A stretch of DNA of 64,000 nucleotides from Beroe forskalii (taxonomy: Eukaryota > Ctenophora > Nuda > Beroida > Beroidae). Below the pieces are notes generated by a model, which was not told where the DNA came from, searched no databases, and saw only the letters and a program-made list of their open reading frames with translations. The stretch covers positions 329,194 through 393,193 of the forward strand of contig WFMF01000148.1 of NCBI GenBank assembly GCA_011033025.1, in the 5' to 3' direction. A program made the position numbers and the translations under genes. This document shows, piece by piece, positions 45,393 through 57,678 of the stretch. Every line of letters starts with the position of its first letter. Positions within the stretch are counted from its first letter, which is position 1.

Positions 45393-47480
45393 AAAAATTT
45401 TTGGCCCAAAAAAAGATTTGCGGGGGTTTTTTCCAAAAAACCCCAAAACTTTAAATCCCCCTAAAAAATAATTTTGGGAAAATGATCATACTTCTTTGCC
45501 ATTCGGGGATGATGCTTAGATGAGCAGTTTCGATAACCCAATCCCATCTTCCCCAAAACCCCACTTTGAATGTGGGTAAACATATTTTAAAAAAAAATAT
45601 CAAAAAAATTTTTTAATAATTTAAAAACTTATTTTTTGATTAAAAAACTTTTGTTTGAAAAAATTGAATGTTCAAAAAACCCCTTTTTTAAATTATTTCA
45701 TTTTCTTAAATTTATACATTCACCAGCAGTTCATTAGCTTCAGCTGCCAAGAAAATTTCCCCACCCCCCCTTGTTAGGAAAGTGGGCTAGCACTGGTTCC
45801 TTTTATTTAAACCTTAAAAGGAAAGTTCTAGTCATGTTTGTAGTATTCATCCAAATATGACAATATAGTTTGCAGCAGTTTAAACTATCGCATTCTTTCT
45901 CATTAACAAGGGTTTTAAACTATACTAGTAAAGAATGCCCTAAAACCGCTGCAGATGATCACAACCAAATCCTTTTTGGTTATTATACAATTATCTTTGG
46001 GATACAAATACAGGCATCTTAGTACAGTCAAGCCACAAAACTTTCTAACAGCTCTTCCCTTGGTTTTTGGGCAGGACCCAAAAGTGGTCCTTCTCGGGGA
46101 AAATCAAACGACCCAAACCCAAAATAATATTTTGTAATAAAACTTATTCTTTAAGGATTTAAAAACTTTTTTTGGGGTTGAATCCTTTTAAGGCGGCCAA
46201 TACCCCCAAAACCCAAGATTTAAATTATAAAAAATGGTTTTAACCCAAATTAACAAATTTAAACCATACTTAGTATGCAACCCCTAAACATTCGGGTTGT
46301 TGTGATGAAAAGGAAATTTTTAAAATATGTGATGTAGAGAAAAACGAAAAAAAATTAAAAAGTACCCTTCTTCAATTTTTTAGTAGCAGAGGGTGTTGGT
46401 ATGCACTATGTTGTCCACAAAATTTCTCGATGGGGGGTTTTTGTTTTCAATTCTGAGAAAAAGAATCATTAAATTTTAAAACTATTAGGGAACCCCTGTG
46501 GGACAAATGCCCTAAAACCGGACTAAAAAATTCTTCTGGTTCGGGAAGGTCTAGGGATTTTGTCGGGCAAAAAATCGTTCCCTTTTTTTTCTTTTCCCCT
46601 TGGGGAAAAATTTTGGGGTTTTTCCCCAAAAAATTATAAAAAATTTATTCCCAAAAAGGGCAGAATTTCCCTTTTGGGGGTTTAAAAAGAACCCCATAAT
46701 GGCCACATTTCAAACAATTTTTCAAAAAGATATTTTTCTTAAATGCTCATGAAAAAAAGTTTTTAGGAAAAAAAACTGATTTTTCCACCTTTGTTGACTT
46801 TTATGACCCAAAGGGGTTTAAAATCTCGGTCAGGAAATTAGAGCCCGTCGGGGGATAAAACAATCTGAATGCCCAAATTTTTATGCAATTTTCGGGTTTT
46901 TTCCCTTTAAAATCACAGGAAAATTTTTTAAAATTTTTTCCCTTTGCCCCCTTTTTATTCCCAAGTGGAAGTTACATATCCCCAAAAACCTTAAAAGCCA
47001 TCTAGGGCTTAAAGGTTGCAATGTTCATTTTAAATTTAACTTTTTGATTGATTGTTTTTCATTAATGAATCCCTTTAAAAAATATATTTGGCTTAATGAC
47101 TGTACAAAGTTCAGGCTATGTGATAAATAACAAGGGCTCCAAATTTAAGGTCGTGAACCTTATCGCAGGCTCAAACAATTCAATGGTCATATTTTATAAA
47201 ATTTTTTACAGTTCTTCATGAGCATTGTATGCCCTAAAAAGGGTCAAAAGGGAAAAACGTTTTTCCTTTTGGGCCCCAAAAATGTTTTTTACCATTAGGG
47301 AACTGTTAATGATCAACCCCCAGTTTCATATCTTGGTCCAGGACAATTGCATGGACCCGTCTTGGGCTCAAACGATTCGTGATAGGAAAAAAGGGCCCTT
47401 ATTGCCATTATCTATAACTTATGCCTAAAGAATGTTAATAAAACTTCATTTTGAACTTCAAAGTGAGCTTCAATGGCCAT
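45393..47480. other. Low-quality stretch in the inverted-duplication core
   Basis: Homopolymer-rich. 45,955-46,370 matches 42,500-42,945 inverted. 46,380-47,400 matches 48,480-49,210 inverted (for example TATGCACTATGTTGTCCAC at 46,400 and its inverse at 49,170). 45,393-45,950 has no clear match. No genes. Confidence 0.65.
45955..46370. repeat. Right inverted repeat of the LINE-bearing insertion (error-rich)
   Basis: Inverse of 42,500-42,945. Relative to the right arm (contiguous at about 49,205-49,260), everything between 42,490 and 46,380 is extra in the left arm. Confidence 0.7.
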
Positions 47481-48435
47481 TTTTGTATTATAATATACTA
47501 CTGTTGATAAGCCTATGCCTCTAATCAACAAAACCTGGGCTTAAAAACTGTTGTTTCACCTCACAAAGTTGTATTAAGGGCAATTCTTATATCTGGTCCC
47601 CTAAAAGACTGGAATATTTGAAACCTAAAATGACTGTTCATAAACACCTTATATTATTGGTATGTAACATGATTGATGCCAAAGTGCTCCAATTTAACTA
47701 CATACATTGGTATGGTATGATTTTATGCAAAAAAGTGCTCCAATTTAAAAATTTAAGGTCAGTCCCATCACAGGAGTGGCATTCAATAAATGAACCTTAT
47801 TGCAAAATACCTCATCCTAAGCTTGGTTAAGTGGATAAAGAATTGTGCATTACCTGTCATTCACAACATCCAGGGTTCAAGTCTGATTGGACAAATCCTC
47901 ACTCATGAAAAGCATTAAGCAGAGCCAACTAACCTTGGCAGTTCACCTTTCGATTCTAATACTACTGACAACAACGCATTTCATAGAGTGTAGCTTGTTA
48001 ATGAGCTCAAGATTCAGGGTATTCAAGACTTTAATTAAATACATTTACAAGAGAAAATATTGCTCCTGGATGCAATGAGTCATTTATCTATTTCATTGCT
48101 TTAGTAGGAAGGATCTTCAATAGGAGCATAACAGTAGTAATACAGGATCTCTCTTTAGCATTCAGAATGCCACATCTCCACATCATTTTAAGTATCACCA
48201 CAATTCACATTTATATACTATTGTTACGTTGCAAAATTGATAATTGGTTTAATACATTCAAGCCATTCCAGTGATCTTAAATTTGGAGCACCTTGGTATT
48301 TATCATACCTCACCAAGACCCTTGTACAGTCATTGAAGCAATATACCTGCTTTTTACAGGGGATATATAGTCTTCACAGGGATTCAGATGTATAAATTGA
48401 TGAGAGCAATTTATTAATCAGTCTTATTATATATT
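47481..48435. other. Central spacer of the inverted duplication
   Basis: AT-rich. Apart from the SINE-like segment I see no gene. CAAAGTGCTCCAATTTAA occurs twice (47,679 and 47,730), a ~52-bp direct repeat. Confidence 0.5.
47815..47895 (+). repeat. tRNA-derived SINE-like promoter region
   Basis: TAAGCTTGGTTAAGTGG resembles an RNA polymerase III A box, and GGGTTCAAGTCTG about 45 bp downstream resembles a B box (GGTTCRANTCC). It is not a functional tRNA: no acceptor stem pairing was found. It lies near the centre of the inverted duplication. The extent of the SINE body is unknown. Confidence 0.5.
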
Positions 48436-48439
48436 TTAA

Positions 48440-49035
48440 AATGGCCAGGCCATTGCAATTCGCTCAAGCCCTAGATGAAGCTTCCAAGGCTTTCTTGTAC
48501 CGAGATATGTAACTTCCACTGGTAATAAAGTAATAAATGGCGAGCATATATGGCAAAAAAACAGTTTTGGCCCAAAAACTTTTTCCTGTGCATTTAAGGA
48601 CAAAAGTTCATGAAAAATGGCATAAAAATGTGGTCATTCAGATTCGTATGAACCCCAGACGAAGTCTCTACGACTTTCCTGGACCGAGATATGAAGCTTC
48701 CCTTGATCATTAATAGCTCGCGTATGGTGGAAAAATCAGTTTTTTGCCCAAAACTTTTTTCATAAGCATTTTAGAACATATCTTTATGAAAAGTTGTATA
48801 GAAATGTGGCCATTGCGATTCTTTTGAGCCCAAAATGAAGTCTCTACGACTTTTGTGGACCAAGATATGAAAATTTTGCTGATGAATGGTTCACTTATGA
48901 CGAAAAACAGTTTTTGGCCCAAAACTTTTTTCCTGTGCATTTTAGGGCATATCTTCATGAACAATTGTATAAAAACATGGCAATTGCGATTCTTTTAAGC
49001 CCAAGAGGAAGTCTCTACGACCTTCCTGGACCAAG
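48440..49035. repeat. ~175-183-bp satellite-like tandem repeat, ~3.3 units
   Basis: Each unit holds GAAGTCTCTACGACTT, TGGACCAAGATATGA, CAGTTTTTGGCCCAAAACTT and GTGCATTTTAGGGCATAT cues. Starts recur near 48,476, 48,659, 48,836 and 49,009. Inverted, error-rich copies occur at 46,640-47,400. Confidence 0.85.
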
Positions 49036-49354
49036 ATATGAATTTTCGGCCTATGCGCCTGAGGGCGATTAGAAAATAGGCCCCACAGGGTTCATAATAC
49101 GTTTTTAAATTGCGTACCTAGATGATTCTTGCTCAGAATTGAATAACAAAAGACCCTCCATCGAGAAATTCCGTGGACAACATAGTGCATACTCAACACC
49201 TCTCTGCTACTAGAGTAATTCATAATGTTACTTCAATTCTTTTTCAAGAGGAATAAGTAATGAATCATCGAAACAAGTGAAACAAGTAAATCAAGTTTTT
49301 GTCCCATTTTACAATCTACTATTAAATAAACCTTAATTTAATCATTTTCAGCCA

Positions 49355-49690
49355 AAAACACGTATATCCCTGTTTCCCCGTAGGGAAGTGCGCGGCGCGT
49401 ATACACACACCTATGTCCTATGCGGGCTTTTTCCCCTAACCAGGGGCGTCGCGCCGCGCACTGATCCATGCGCGTTTGCTAAACACGTATATCCCTGTGT
49501 GGCTCGCGCGGCGCGCTTCCCCGTAGGGAAGCGCGCGGCGCGTACACACACCTATGCGGGCTTAGGAACATGCGCGTAACCAAGGTCCGGGTCCTGGTTA
49601 GGGCAAGCGGGCTTCGGAAACGACTGCAAAGTGCTTGTCTGACGTTGACAGACCCTCTCGAGAATCAGCGGGTCATACATCGCATCGTAC
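49355..49690. repeat. GC-rich dispersed repeat
   Basis: Two to three units with ACACGTATATCCCTGT, GCGCGGCGCGCTTCCCCGTA and its inverse, and ACACACCTATGCGGGCTTAG; then CAGACCCTCTCGAGAATCAG as at 29,870. Confidence 0.85.
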
Positions 49691-49849
49691 GACAACAAAG
49701 TGCGCACTTAACTTCAAAGAGCTTGCGTGCGCAACTTGAAGTATAGCGCCTGTAACTTAAAAGAGAGCGCGCGCAGATTGAAAGAGTGCGCCCGCAACTT
49801 AAAGGAGCACGCGCGCAACTAAAGAGGGTTCGCGCAACTTGCAAAAGTG

Positions 49850-50340
49850 CGCGCGCAACTCAGATGAGTGCGCGCGCGACTCATAAGAGTGCGCGCGCAA
49901 CTCATAAGAGTGCGCGCGCGACTCATAAGAGTGCGCGCGCAACTCATAAGAGTGCGCGCGCGACTCATAAGAGTGCGCGCGCAACTCATAAGAGTGCGCG
50001 CGCGACTCATAAGAGTGCGCGCGCAACTCATAAGAGTGCGCGCGCAACTCATAAGAGTGCGCGCGCAACTCATAAGAGTGCGCGCGCAACTCATAAGAGT
50101 GCGCGCGTAACTCATAAGAGAGCGCGCGCAACTCATAAGAGAGCGCGCGCAACTCATAAGAGTGCGCGCGCAACTCATAAGAGAGCGCGCGCAACTCATA
50201 AGAGTGCGCGTGCAACTCATAAGAGTGCGCGCGCAACTCATAAGAGCTTTAGCGCACACCTCATAAGAGTGCGGCGTGCAACTCATAAGAATTAAGTGTT
50301 CGTGCAACTCATAAGAGTGGGCGCGTATCTCAAAAGAGTG
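49850..50340. repeat. 21-bp minisatellite, right arm
   Basis: About 22 copies of GTGCGCGCGCAACTCATAAGA, the inverse of the left-arm array but more homogeneous and purely GCGCGC in the core. Open in all frames; the long frames here are not genes. Confidence 0.97.
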
Positions 50341-50433
50341 CGCTGTAACTCTTGAGAGTGCGCCTAATTCTTTTTACGTATGGAGACACATGAGTTACAA
50401 AAACAAATAAGGATATTATTCGCTGCTATAAAA

Positions 50434-50512
50434 TGTCAGACATTTTCTGACCCTTTCGCCTTCGCCCATCGGCGGGCGCTGATATAATGGTCAGACAACG
50501 TCTGACAAGCTT
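50434..50512. repeat. Hairpin element, mirror of 41,616-41,688
   Basis: TGTCAGACATTTTCTGACC and GGTCAGACAACGTCTGACAAG arms; the first arm has diverged from perfect pairing. Confidence 0.85.
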
Positions 50513-50669
50513 TAACACTGCAAGTTTTCAACATTGTTCACAAATATCGACTTCCGAATCTCTAGTCTCTTAAGATCGGGTAAGATACAGTACAAAATAT
50601 TTACAAATGACAAATTAACATCCAGAACAAAATGATAAAGAAGAGATAAAAATGAGAATTCGTAGTTCA

Positions 50670-53600
50670 TCATTCAAAAAACCCAATACAAAAGTTGTCT
50701 TTATCCGCCAGGATGAGGGCATTTCCATCGTTAGCCCACGTCGTGTTCTGAACCTGCGAATATTATTCGACATTTGATCCTGATTTTAGCCCTGACTAAG
50801 GCACGTATTTAAGAGCAATCGAACCAAATTGGGTTTCAATAACATACATGCCACTTGTTGACTTTTAATCTATATGATTCACTGTTCATTATAACTGCAA
50901 ATAGGGGGGGGGGAGGGGGGAGGGGGGCAAATAACTATAAGTATTTTCTTACGTTCACGGCGCATTCTCCAGGAAGTTCAATGATTGAGCAGCCATCAAA
51001 CTCCCACATTCCAATGCTGCTGTCTCCAGGGAATAGGGGTGTGAAAGAATTGGGCTGTTACTTTACATGAACTTTATGTTTTAAAATAGGTTTAGAAGCC
51101 AGCTAACCAAGCAAGCAACATGGGAATTGAATTTCGCCTGGTGAAACTTAAAACCAGAGGAAATATTTAGACTTGGGACTGACTTTTAACATTTAACACC
51201 AGCAGAAATGCGCACACTGATTTTTACCTCCAGAAGCTACGATAAGTCGAAGGAGCTGGGGATGCCAGAGAAAGGACTTTACGTTGTGCGTAAACTCCAT
51301 TACAGCAATAATGCCTGGAAATGTAATCGATTGGACACTATAATTGAAGCATATGTGGTAAGAAACCTGGGGTAAGAATACACCAAAAACGATACATTAG
51401 GTTGAAGTAAACACTGCACTGTGTTGACAAACGTTATCTGACCCCCTTCGAATGTGCCCCTGCTCAGAGAGTCTGACAAGCACTGAGTACACTCACTTTT
51501 TTCCGAGACATTCCATATAATGATGCTGGAAGGAATGGAAGCATCGAATACTGCTAATCTGGAGCTGTCATGAGACCACTTCACACTCGTTATACCGTAC
51601 TGAAACAAAACAAGACTGCAATTACCAATAATGATTTGAAATAATTGTCAATAATAAGTATTCAGAATATGTTATTTGCGCCACTGATTTAACGGAAATT
51701 TTCAAAAGAAAAACAAAAACGTTTTATCCCGCCTAAAATCAGCAAAAAAAGATCTTCTGAACTTGAATTGCAGTTTAATTAAATAGCGCGCGCGGCGCGC
51801 GCACGGTTTGCGCCATGATTACCATTAGATTTGTTTCGCGCCTTTCAAACATCACAAGAAAATTTGCCAAATGTCACACTGATTTTAACTTTCTACGGCC
51901 TACCACGCCTTCCTTGACGAATGATGACTAGATAGAGCTGGTATTAAATTTAAGCTCAGCAGAAAGCTTACCTTTTTAGGTCGCTTCTCCTTGGCATTAC
52001 CTCCCTTCTTATTGCCTGTCTTCTTTTCAATAACCATATCGACGTACTTTAGGTCCACTGCATCATCGGCTACAACCTGAAGAGTCAATTATTCCAGTTA
52101 ATCTGACGAAATTATAGAAATAGGACTTAGTGGTTTGCAAGGATATTACTTGAATCTCAAATCAAATTTACGGTTGTTAATTTCACAGTAATAAGCAGAA
52201 TAATGAACTTCTCTAGCGATTTGATCATTACGGTGATACTTTTTGCAACCAATGATTACCTCGAATTTGTGCTCTGGCTGAGACATTAGTTTTTCTGCGA
52301 TTGTGGTCCCTGAGACCACATTGTGCTGTTCCCGGTAGTATTGGACTAATTGCCCGGGTACGTCAGGAGGAATGAGTAACTCTCCTGCTACCTGAGATAT
52401 TGGAAGATATTAATTTGATATTTAGATATTATTCAGTGGCAGGATTCTGGCGGTTTCTAAGGATAGCTCATAGCGTGGTAGATTGTAACTTGTAAGAAGG
52501 GTGAGGGGTGAGGGTTAGAAAGGATTTAAGGAGGGGTAAGATGGTTGTTTATGAAAGTCATTGTGATTTGCATCCCCATGAATTTGAATGTTAACCTTTC
52601 TGTTGGTCCTATTAACGAGATAGAGGTTGTGTGTATGAGTCCCCAGTGCTAAATACTGTCCACACGGACTCCACTTGACACACTGCAACCCCATGCTGAT
52701 TGGTTTCTTAATCTGAAGCAAACAAGTCATCAGTTGATGATTTAAACCTGAGCAATCACGAGAAATCTGAGGCATGAATGATCTAAACCTGAACAATCAC
52801 GAGAAATATTCTGAACAGAGGGGAGCACTAAAGAATTCAAGATTCAAATCAGGAGACAACCAAAAGAAGAAGAGAGGATCGAAAAAACTTCATAGGAATC
52901 AGATGTCGTTAGACATTACATCACATGAGAATGCCCTCAACGGTCTCATGTTCTCATGAAATATTAAAATAAAATAAACAAAATAAATAATACAATTTAT
53001 TAATGATTATTAATGATTACAATATAAATTTTTCATATCGTCCGACCTTCAATGATTAATGCATTGATAAAGTTAAATTGCATAATTGCAGATACCCATA
53101 ACGTCTTAACTGAATATAATGTGATGCAATGATAGCCGAAAAGAAGGGGACGAAATTTAGTGACTGGGGGGAGCAATAGCTCGAGGAGCTAGTAAGCACT
53201 CACACCAGTTATCTAGAATTACAAGATGTATCCTGTATCTAATCTCGTGAGAGAATACGCATGTTCCATCCAAGGAAAAGATGTACATCCTGTGTTCGAA
53301 GGCGTGGTCCCAAATACACAGCTCCAAATTGGAGGGTCCCTGGGGGGAGATAGGATTTAGGAATTAACTATGTACAATATTAGGGAAGAGAGATTAAAGA
53401 GAGGGGCCCTGAGGGAAGATAGATTCAAGATACAAGATTAGAAGATTACTGTACAGTGTACATTGTGCAGTGATCTTGTAGACTCTTATGTACAATCAAA
53501 GATACAAAGTAATCTTGGATGAGGCTAAAAGAGGAACATTAACTTTTCACGTTTGTTTAATTTCTAAGTTTATTCCCTTTCTCACCCATTCGAAGCCAGT

Positions 53601-54878
53601 AGTATCGATGGTAGGTAGCTTAAAATGACTTGTAAGTTTCCACAGCCGGGTGTTAAGAATAGCCACATAGTCGTTACAGTCCGTTCTTTCTATGACAGCA
53701 AGATACCGTCCATCTCCACTGAAACCGAAGAGGGAGCCTTTGGGGTTCTGTATGAACATCTGTGTGGCGAACTGGGGAAGGGGGGCAGGGGTGAGACTTG
53801 AGGAACGAGACAGACATAATTGAGAATTAGAACAGAGATAATAGAGGCATAGAGGTAAGACAATATGACATCAATCTGAGAAATCGCAACAATAAGACCC
53901 CTGCAACAGCATACAGTTTTATATTGTTCAGCGCACACTTGTACAAATACCTCCACAAAATGTGCACGGTGCAGTGTATTGTGCGATATGCAATGTATTG
54001 AACATCTCAACAGCATACTAAAGTACTAACGTACCTCTAGCGCCCACACTGTGATAAAGAGAGAGAAGTCGTGTAGGACCAGCAGATGTTTAGAATCAGG
54101 AGACCATGTGACACTTTGTACTCCCGCCTCAGCTTCTGAGATACACGACCTCCACGCTGAGTCACACATCGACCACAACTGAGGGAAAGAATTAGTCACA
54201 CATCGACCACAATTGAGGGGGTTGGGTCATATTATATAGAGTGGAAAATGAAAGAGTTTCTGGTCGAAAGAGAATATTCTAATTCACTTCAAATCGTTCG
54301 ATAACATCTTTTAGGGTTGGAACTATCAACAAACAATTATCAACTATTGGAATTAACCCGTACTTTGCTACAAGTAACAGACAACCAGTTACGTAGTTGA
54401 ACAATAACCAATACCTGCACTTTGTTGCCACTGACGGAGGCTACGTAGGCAGAGTCAGGGGACCACACAATATCTCTTACAGTGTCGTAACACACCCACA
54501 TTTGGAGGAGCTGGAGACTGTTAGCATCCCGGACCAGTACCTGAGGGGAGGGGGGTAATAATGTGAGATGTGACATCGGTACTTAATTTCCAAACTTTAA
54601 ATGCAACACGTTTCCTTCACGGTTAACTTTCAAAAAGTAGCTGAAGATAACTAGAACTTCGAGCATTTTTATAAAAACTCTATGATATCCATTCAGCCAA
54701 TCAGCCCACATGACCTGAATGCCTTTAAGGAGAAAATCAACATTCTAAGCTCTAACATTTACAGTTATTCTTTGAAATAATGGCGTGTTACCTTTGATCC
54801 ATTAGCGTTAGCCACCATAGTGCCACATTCTGAGAAGACTGGGGTGACTGAGTTCTTGTACCGTTTACTGAAAATCAT
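50670..54878 (-). pseudogene. WRAP73: WRAP73 homologue, right-arm copy; exon 5 donor lost
   Basis: The same 12-exon gene as the left arm, on the minus strand, starting at 54,878 (MIFSKRYKNSVTPVF) and ending GFFE-stop at 50,670. Exon 2 (54,415-54,540) is clean with a normal GTATTG donor. The WD blades and the basic insert GNKKGGNAKEKRPKK are preserved. Defect seen: exon 5 ends CACGAG followed by ATTAGATACAGG (53,240-53,250), where the left arm has GTAAGATGACAGG, so the donor GT is gone. Unless another donor is used, exon 5 cannot be spliced normally. It may therefore be a recent pseudogene, or a gene with an altered transcript. It is convergent with the left-arm copy across the minisatellites. 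Confidence 0.8.
50904..50927 (+). repeat. G-tract with quadruplex potential
   Basis: A near-continuous run of G broken by two single A bases, inside a WRAP73 intron. The mirrored left-arm intron (about 41,220-41,350) lacks it. Confidence 0.85.
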
Positions 54879-55813
54879 CCTCAAACAAGATAAGGGTAAA
54901 ATCAGAAGTGAGTGAAAATCATCCAAAGGAGGTGTGAAGTTATTTAGGATAATTCCTTTTTTCTGGTACACGATAAAACTGTTTGAGGGAATTTGCAATA
55001 GAATGAAATAAACACTCACTCCATTATTCTTGGTGGAAAAGACAATCAAACACAAAAAAGGTGTATAATGTGATAATGTATAAACTGAGTATCTACTATA
55101 ATCAACATGAACTAATAATCAGCATGAACTAATAAATAACTAAGCATCTAATTCTTTATCATTGCAATATCTGATATAAAAAGTAATGATAATCAAATAC
55201 AAGGAAGCATTTCAAATATCTGATACGTAATTGCAAAGCAACTTAAACCATCAAATATCAATTAAATTATTTACAAAAAAACGGAAATCGTGACGAATTA
55301 ATATATTAAAAGTGATACGTATCAATCTTAAAAAGAAAATATAAAGAGAGTTGTGGCATTACATTCTATTGACTAATAATGAAAAGATGAAAGATCCACT
55401 GATATCCTAGCATAGGCAGCAAGAACTAATCTAAAATTCAATTAATCATATTCATCTACAAAATATAAATTCGATCGAGTGAATAATAAAACGAGTACCT
55501 AGTCAATAAATAATCGCGTAGTCAATAAATAATCGCAATGTAAGCAAATCTAGCAGTATTCCTCCTTTCAATACGTCATTCAAGATTATCGTAAGAATAT
55601 AGTATGAAATGCATATAATAATTGTCTAAAACTAATATATCAATAATCGTAATAGAACGTCAAGGCGTCAGAATTTTAAATCTAAAAACTAAACTACAAA
55701 GAAATGATTGTCAAACAAGAGTAAAATGAAAAATGCATAATTATACCTAAATTAAATACTAAATCATGATATTCAGGAAGGAATGATAAACACATCATCT
55801 TCCTTTCTCTTCA
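54879..55813. other. Intergenic region between WRAP73 and transporter (right arm)
   Basis: Mirror of 33,869-34,404 plus 35,283-35,664. No gene seen; it represents the empty site for the 34,405-35,282 insertion. Confidence 0.6.
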
Positions 55814-55986
55814 CTAAATCTTCCTGGTAACTACAGTAGCCCTCCCACTGAGCAACTCATCACATTCCGCAAACGTTTCAGGTAGTTTTCTGCCTGTAGT
55901 GTCTGGTAGGAGGGTCAGGAGGGACTGGGGAAATGGTGGGGTAAGAAGAAATGTTAGGTGAAGGTTTTCCAAGTATTATAGTAGGT

Positions 55987-56134
55987 TATCACCACCAAAA
56001 CCGTTGGACGGTTGGTCTAGTAACCCCCCGCTGGTTTGGATGTGATCAGCCCATTTTGTCTCTTTTCAGGTTCCGTTGTCACATCCAAACCCGCGGGGGG
56101 TTACTAGACCAACCGTCCAACGGTTTTGGTGGTG
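55987..56134. repeat. Large hairpin, copy 1 of array
   Basis: Arms ACCACCAAAACCGTTGGACG... and inverse, ~55 bp each, around a loop with CAGCCCATTTTGTCTCTTTT. Confidence 0.95.
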
Positions 56135-56164
56135 ATATCTTGACAGATGTATGTAGTTTAAACC

Positions 56165-56425
56165 CATGTTACTCGGACCCCGTTATTCGGACCCCCGTTA
56201 TTCGGACCCCGTTATTCGGACCCCCTTTATTCGGACCCCCGTTATTCGGATCCCCCGTTATTCGGACCCCGTTATTCGGACCCCGTTATTCGGACTCCCG
56301 TCCTTCGGGCCCCGTTATGCGGACCCCTGTTATTCGGACCCCCGTTATTCGGACCCCGTCATTCGGACCCCCGTCATTCGGACCCCCGTTATTCAGACCC
56401 CCGTTATTCAGACCCCCGTTAGTCG
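56165..56425. repeat. 16-bp minisatellite (CCGTTATTCGGACCCC)
   Basis: About 16 copies; the inverse of the 24,490-24,690 array. Shortened to three to four copies at 58,202-58,255 and 59,575-59,620. Confidence 0.95.
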
Positions 56426-57552
56426 TATTTAAACTCATTTCAACATAATCAAGTCGAAAATCCCGTGTAAACATAAATTTCTTCAAATCCCTAATTTCTA
56501 CAAAACGTCCGTGTGTACTCACGTGCTGAAATATGGCAACTAGATCTAATTTCACGTGCATTAGTCGTATTTAAACTCATTTCAACGTAATCAAGTCGAA
56601 AATCCCGTGTAAATATCAATTTCTTTAAATCCCTAATTTCTACAAAACGTCCGCGTCAACTCACGTGCTCCACTAGTTCATCGTATATTTCCCATCCCTA
56701 TTCACTGCAAGACATGGAGAAACCATTATCAGTAGACCATCGTATCACAGAATAGGATTACAGTACAATTTTTTCGTCATAAACGTAATTTCAATCAATT
56801 TGCAGTTCAATTTTAGAAGCCTCCACGACAACAATCTTCGACCGATCGCCCTGAAACTCGTTTTATAGCTAAATCTTAAGGTCTTAAAAGCAGCATATCA
56901 AAGTAAAACATAATCCGATGAAAACTATTTGAGTTAGAGATGTCCAAAGTAGCGCAAAATAGCGTTCTATCACAAAATACGCTATTTTAGTGGTTTTACG
57001 CGATTTTGATGACGTCATCACAGCACCCAAATAGGCTCAAACCAACTTCCCATATAGCCTATAAGACAATTCCACCTTAGTACAACATACTTTGACCGGT
57101 CTCATCTCAAGATAAGTTGCAGTTCTTGACACCTCACTCATTTAACTTTGTCCTATAATTTGGAAATCGATTTTTCACCGTACCTTAGAAAATCGCGTAT
57201 ATCTCGATGAAAAATCGAGATAGCCCAATAATCCGTATGATTTTCTGAAAGCTCTTTAAATTTGCTAAAAAATTGTTCCGAAAAATCAGACCGCTATCTC
57301 CTTTCCTTCTTGGTGAAAAATGCGCTCGAAATTAGCCTATTTTCGCTAAAAACGAAACAAAATTTCGCTAAGTTGATGACGTCATAGTGACGTGAAAATG
57401 ACGTCACCAGAACTTCTCTTATAGCCTATAACATTTTCCCATCTTAGATCAACAAAACCTGACCTCGATCATGGCTCTACCATTTCCCGTTCTTGAGATC
57501 TCGGCTTTCCAAATTTGCTCCCAATTATCATGATATTAATCTTATATATTAC

Positions 57553-57678
57553 ACCACCAAAACCGTTGGACGGTTGGTCTAGTAACCCCCCGCTGGTTTG
57601 GATGTGATCAGCCCATTTTGTCTCTTTTCAGGTTCCGTTGTCACATCCAAACCCGCGGGGGGTTACTAGACCAACAAA
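57553..57678. repeat. Large hairpin, copy 2 of array (right arm truncated)
   Basis: As copy 1, but the right arm stops after ACTAGACCAAC and is followed by AAATCCAACAGT, losing ~20 bp. Confidence 0.9.

Noticed and set aside
47815-47895. A functional tRNA gene
   Set aside because: A- and B-box-like sequences are present, but I could not pair an acceptor stem or a normal anticodon arm.
49786-50307. Mirror-image long frames on both strands
   Set aside because: Same 21-bp minisatellite artefact as in the left arm.
49799-50340. CRISPR-like array (regular short repeats)
   Set aside because: Units are contiguous 21-bp tandem repeats without spacers, in a eukaryotic context.
55951-56561. 165-aa and overlapping frames rich in Ile-Arg-Thr-Pro / Phe-Gly-Pro-Pro
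   Set aside because: They cover the hairpin and minisatellite of the composite element; the same hairpin-derived peptide appears in every copy.
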